This document shows positions 63,628 to 64,000 of a DNA stretch of 64,000 nucleotides, piece after piece. Each line of letters begins with the position of its first letter. The stretch's first letter is position 1. The DNA is taken from NCBI RefSeq assembly GCF_043876835.1, contig NZ_JBAWJZ010000005.1, forward strand, positions 124,001 to 188,000. Direction: 5' to 3'. This DNA is from Yeosuana sp043876835. Lineage in GTDB: Bacteria > Bacteroidota > Bacteroidia > Flavobacteriales > Flavobacteriaceae. Both the position numbers and the translations under genes were made by a program. The notes beneath the pieces were generated by a model, which saw nothing but the letters and a program-made list of their open reading frames with translations, did no database searches and was not told the origin of the DNA.

Positions 63628-64000
63628 AGTCTATTACAATTATGATCATTTAGAACACTTTTAACATCATATAAGACACTATTAAGGTTTAATAATGTAG
63701 AAATGTTTTCTTGTAAAAACTGGATATGAGCTACTGTTAAAATAACAGCATCAAAGGTGCTTTCTGGTAATTTTTGAACTGTTTCAAGATTGTATTCATG
63801 TTTAACCTCGTCTGGATTGGCCCAAGGATCATAAATAGTAACTTCTGTACCAAACCCTTGAAGTTGTTTGATGACATCAACTACTTTTGTATTTCTAACA
63901 TCGGGGCAGTTTTCCTTAAAGGTAATGCCCAATACCAAGATATGTGCCCCTTTGATTTTGATGTCTTTTTGAACCATAAGTTTTATCACTTCCATAGCAA
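63624..64000 (-). CDS. Nucleotide-sugar dehydrogenase, C-terminal part (cut by window edge)
   Basis: The reading frame runs off the right end, so only about 125 C-terminal residues are visible. The sequence GAHILVLGITFKENCPDVRN is the conserved NAD-dependent UDP-sugar dehydrogenase C-domain opening, followed by TKVVDVIKQL and VTIYDPWANPDEV. It resembles TviB/WbpA-type enzymes, which oxidise UDP-N-acetyl hexosamine to a uronic acid. It is upstream of and translationally coupled to the flippase, and supports a uronic acid in the polymer. Substrate choice is inference. Confidence 0.88.
   Translation of the reverse strand, partial: AMEVIKLMVQKDIKIKGAHILVLGITFKENCPDVRNTKVVDVIKQLQGFGTEVTIYDPWANPDEVKHEYNLETVQKLPESTFDAVILTVAHIQFLQENISTLLNLNSVLYDVKSVLNDHNCNRL

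Noticed and set aside
1..64000. CRISPR arrays, tRNA, rRNA, insertion sequences and prophage
   Set aside because: I looked for regular spaced repeats, tRNA-like TTCGA-loops, and transposase or integrase motifs and saw none.

Overview
The window is about 64 kb of AT-rich chromosomal DNA from a marine-type member of the Flavobacteriaceae (Bacteroidota). The evidence is the gene content (DUF4834, YfhO, a three-subunit proton-translocating transhydrogenase, a TonB-receptor-type carboxypeptidase-regulatory domain), promoters of the Bacteroidota type (TTG or TTTG, about 20 nt, TAnnTTTG) and the absence of obvious Shine-Dalgarno sequences. I found no rRNA, tRNA, CRISPR array, insertion sequence or prophage.

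Positions 1-37,600 are mostly chromosomal housekeeping and lipid or envelope genes: a truncated outer-membrane receptor-like gene, an ArsC-like reductase, prfB with its programmed +1 frameshift, two paralogous ATP-grasp ligases flanking a Cys-rich lipoprotein, threonine aldolase, YbaB, oligopeptidase B, a probable sulfonolipid (capnine) gene set (10,253-13,917), a YfhO/glycosyltransferase/flippase operon (15,397-20,562), two paralogous secreted proteins that each have a sigma-54-type promoter, uvrA, an ECF sigma factor followed by a 48-residue protein, a cysteine-free endonuclease III homologue, Bcp, the pnt operon, and an XRE regulator divergent from an M14 peptidase across a set of repeated GTTTAC-N4-GTAAAC operators.

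Positions 37,765-48,561 hold an MBOAT O-acyltransferase and an SGNH-type protein, then an unusual minus-strand operon. It starts with a PglC/WcaJ-type sugar-phosphate transferase, continues with a fusion of a PglD-like sugar acetyltransferase to a FemAB/GNAT-type acyltransferase, and ends with five tandem divergent paralogues of a GNAT (CelD/BcsL-like) acyltransferase. This array is the most distinctive system in the window and probably decorates an amino-sugar-containing glycan.

Positions 48,562-49,475 are a 914-bp non-coding control region with an 11-bp tandem repeat and a duplicated 27-nt element. It is followed by a parallel beta-helix lipoprotein (49,476-51,395). Positions 51,497-64,000 form a long minus-strand exopolysaccharide/capsule operon, read from the window end: nucleotide-sugar dehydrogenase, Wzx flippase, GT2, formyltransferase, membrane-anchored GH88/GH105-like protein, pyruvyltransferase, GT2, GT4, EpsG/Wzy-like polymerase, GT2, polysaccharide deacetylase and GT4. 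Together with the sugar-phosphate transferase and acyltransferase array this describes a Wzx/Wzy-type polymer that probably contains uronic acid and is probably N-formylated, pyruvylated and acylated. Functions are inferred from sequence motifs read by eye; no database search was possible.
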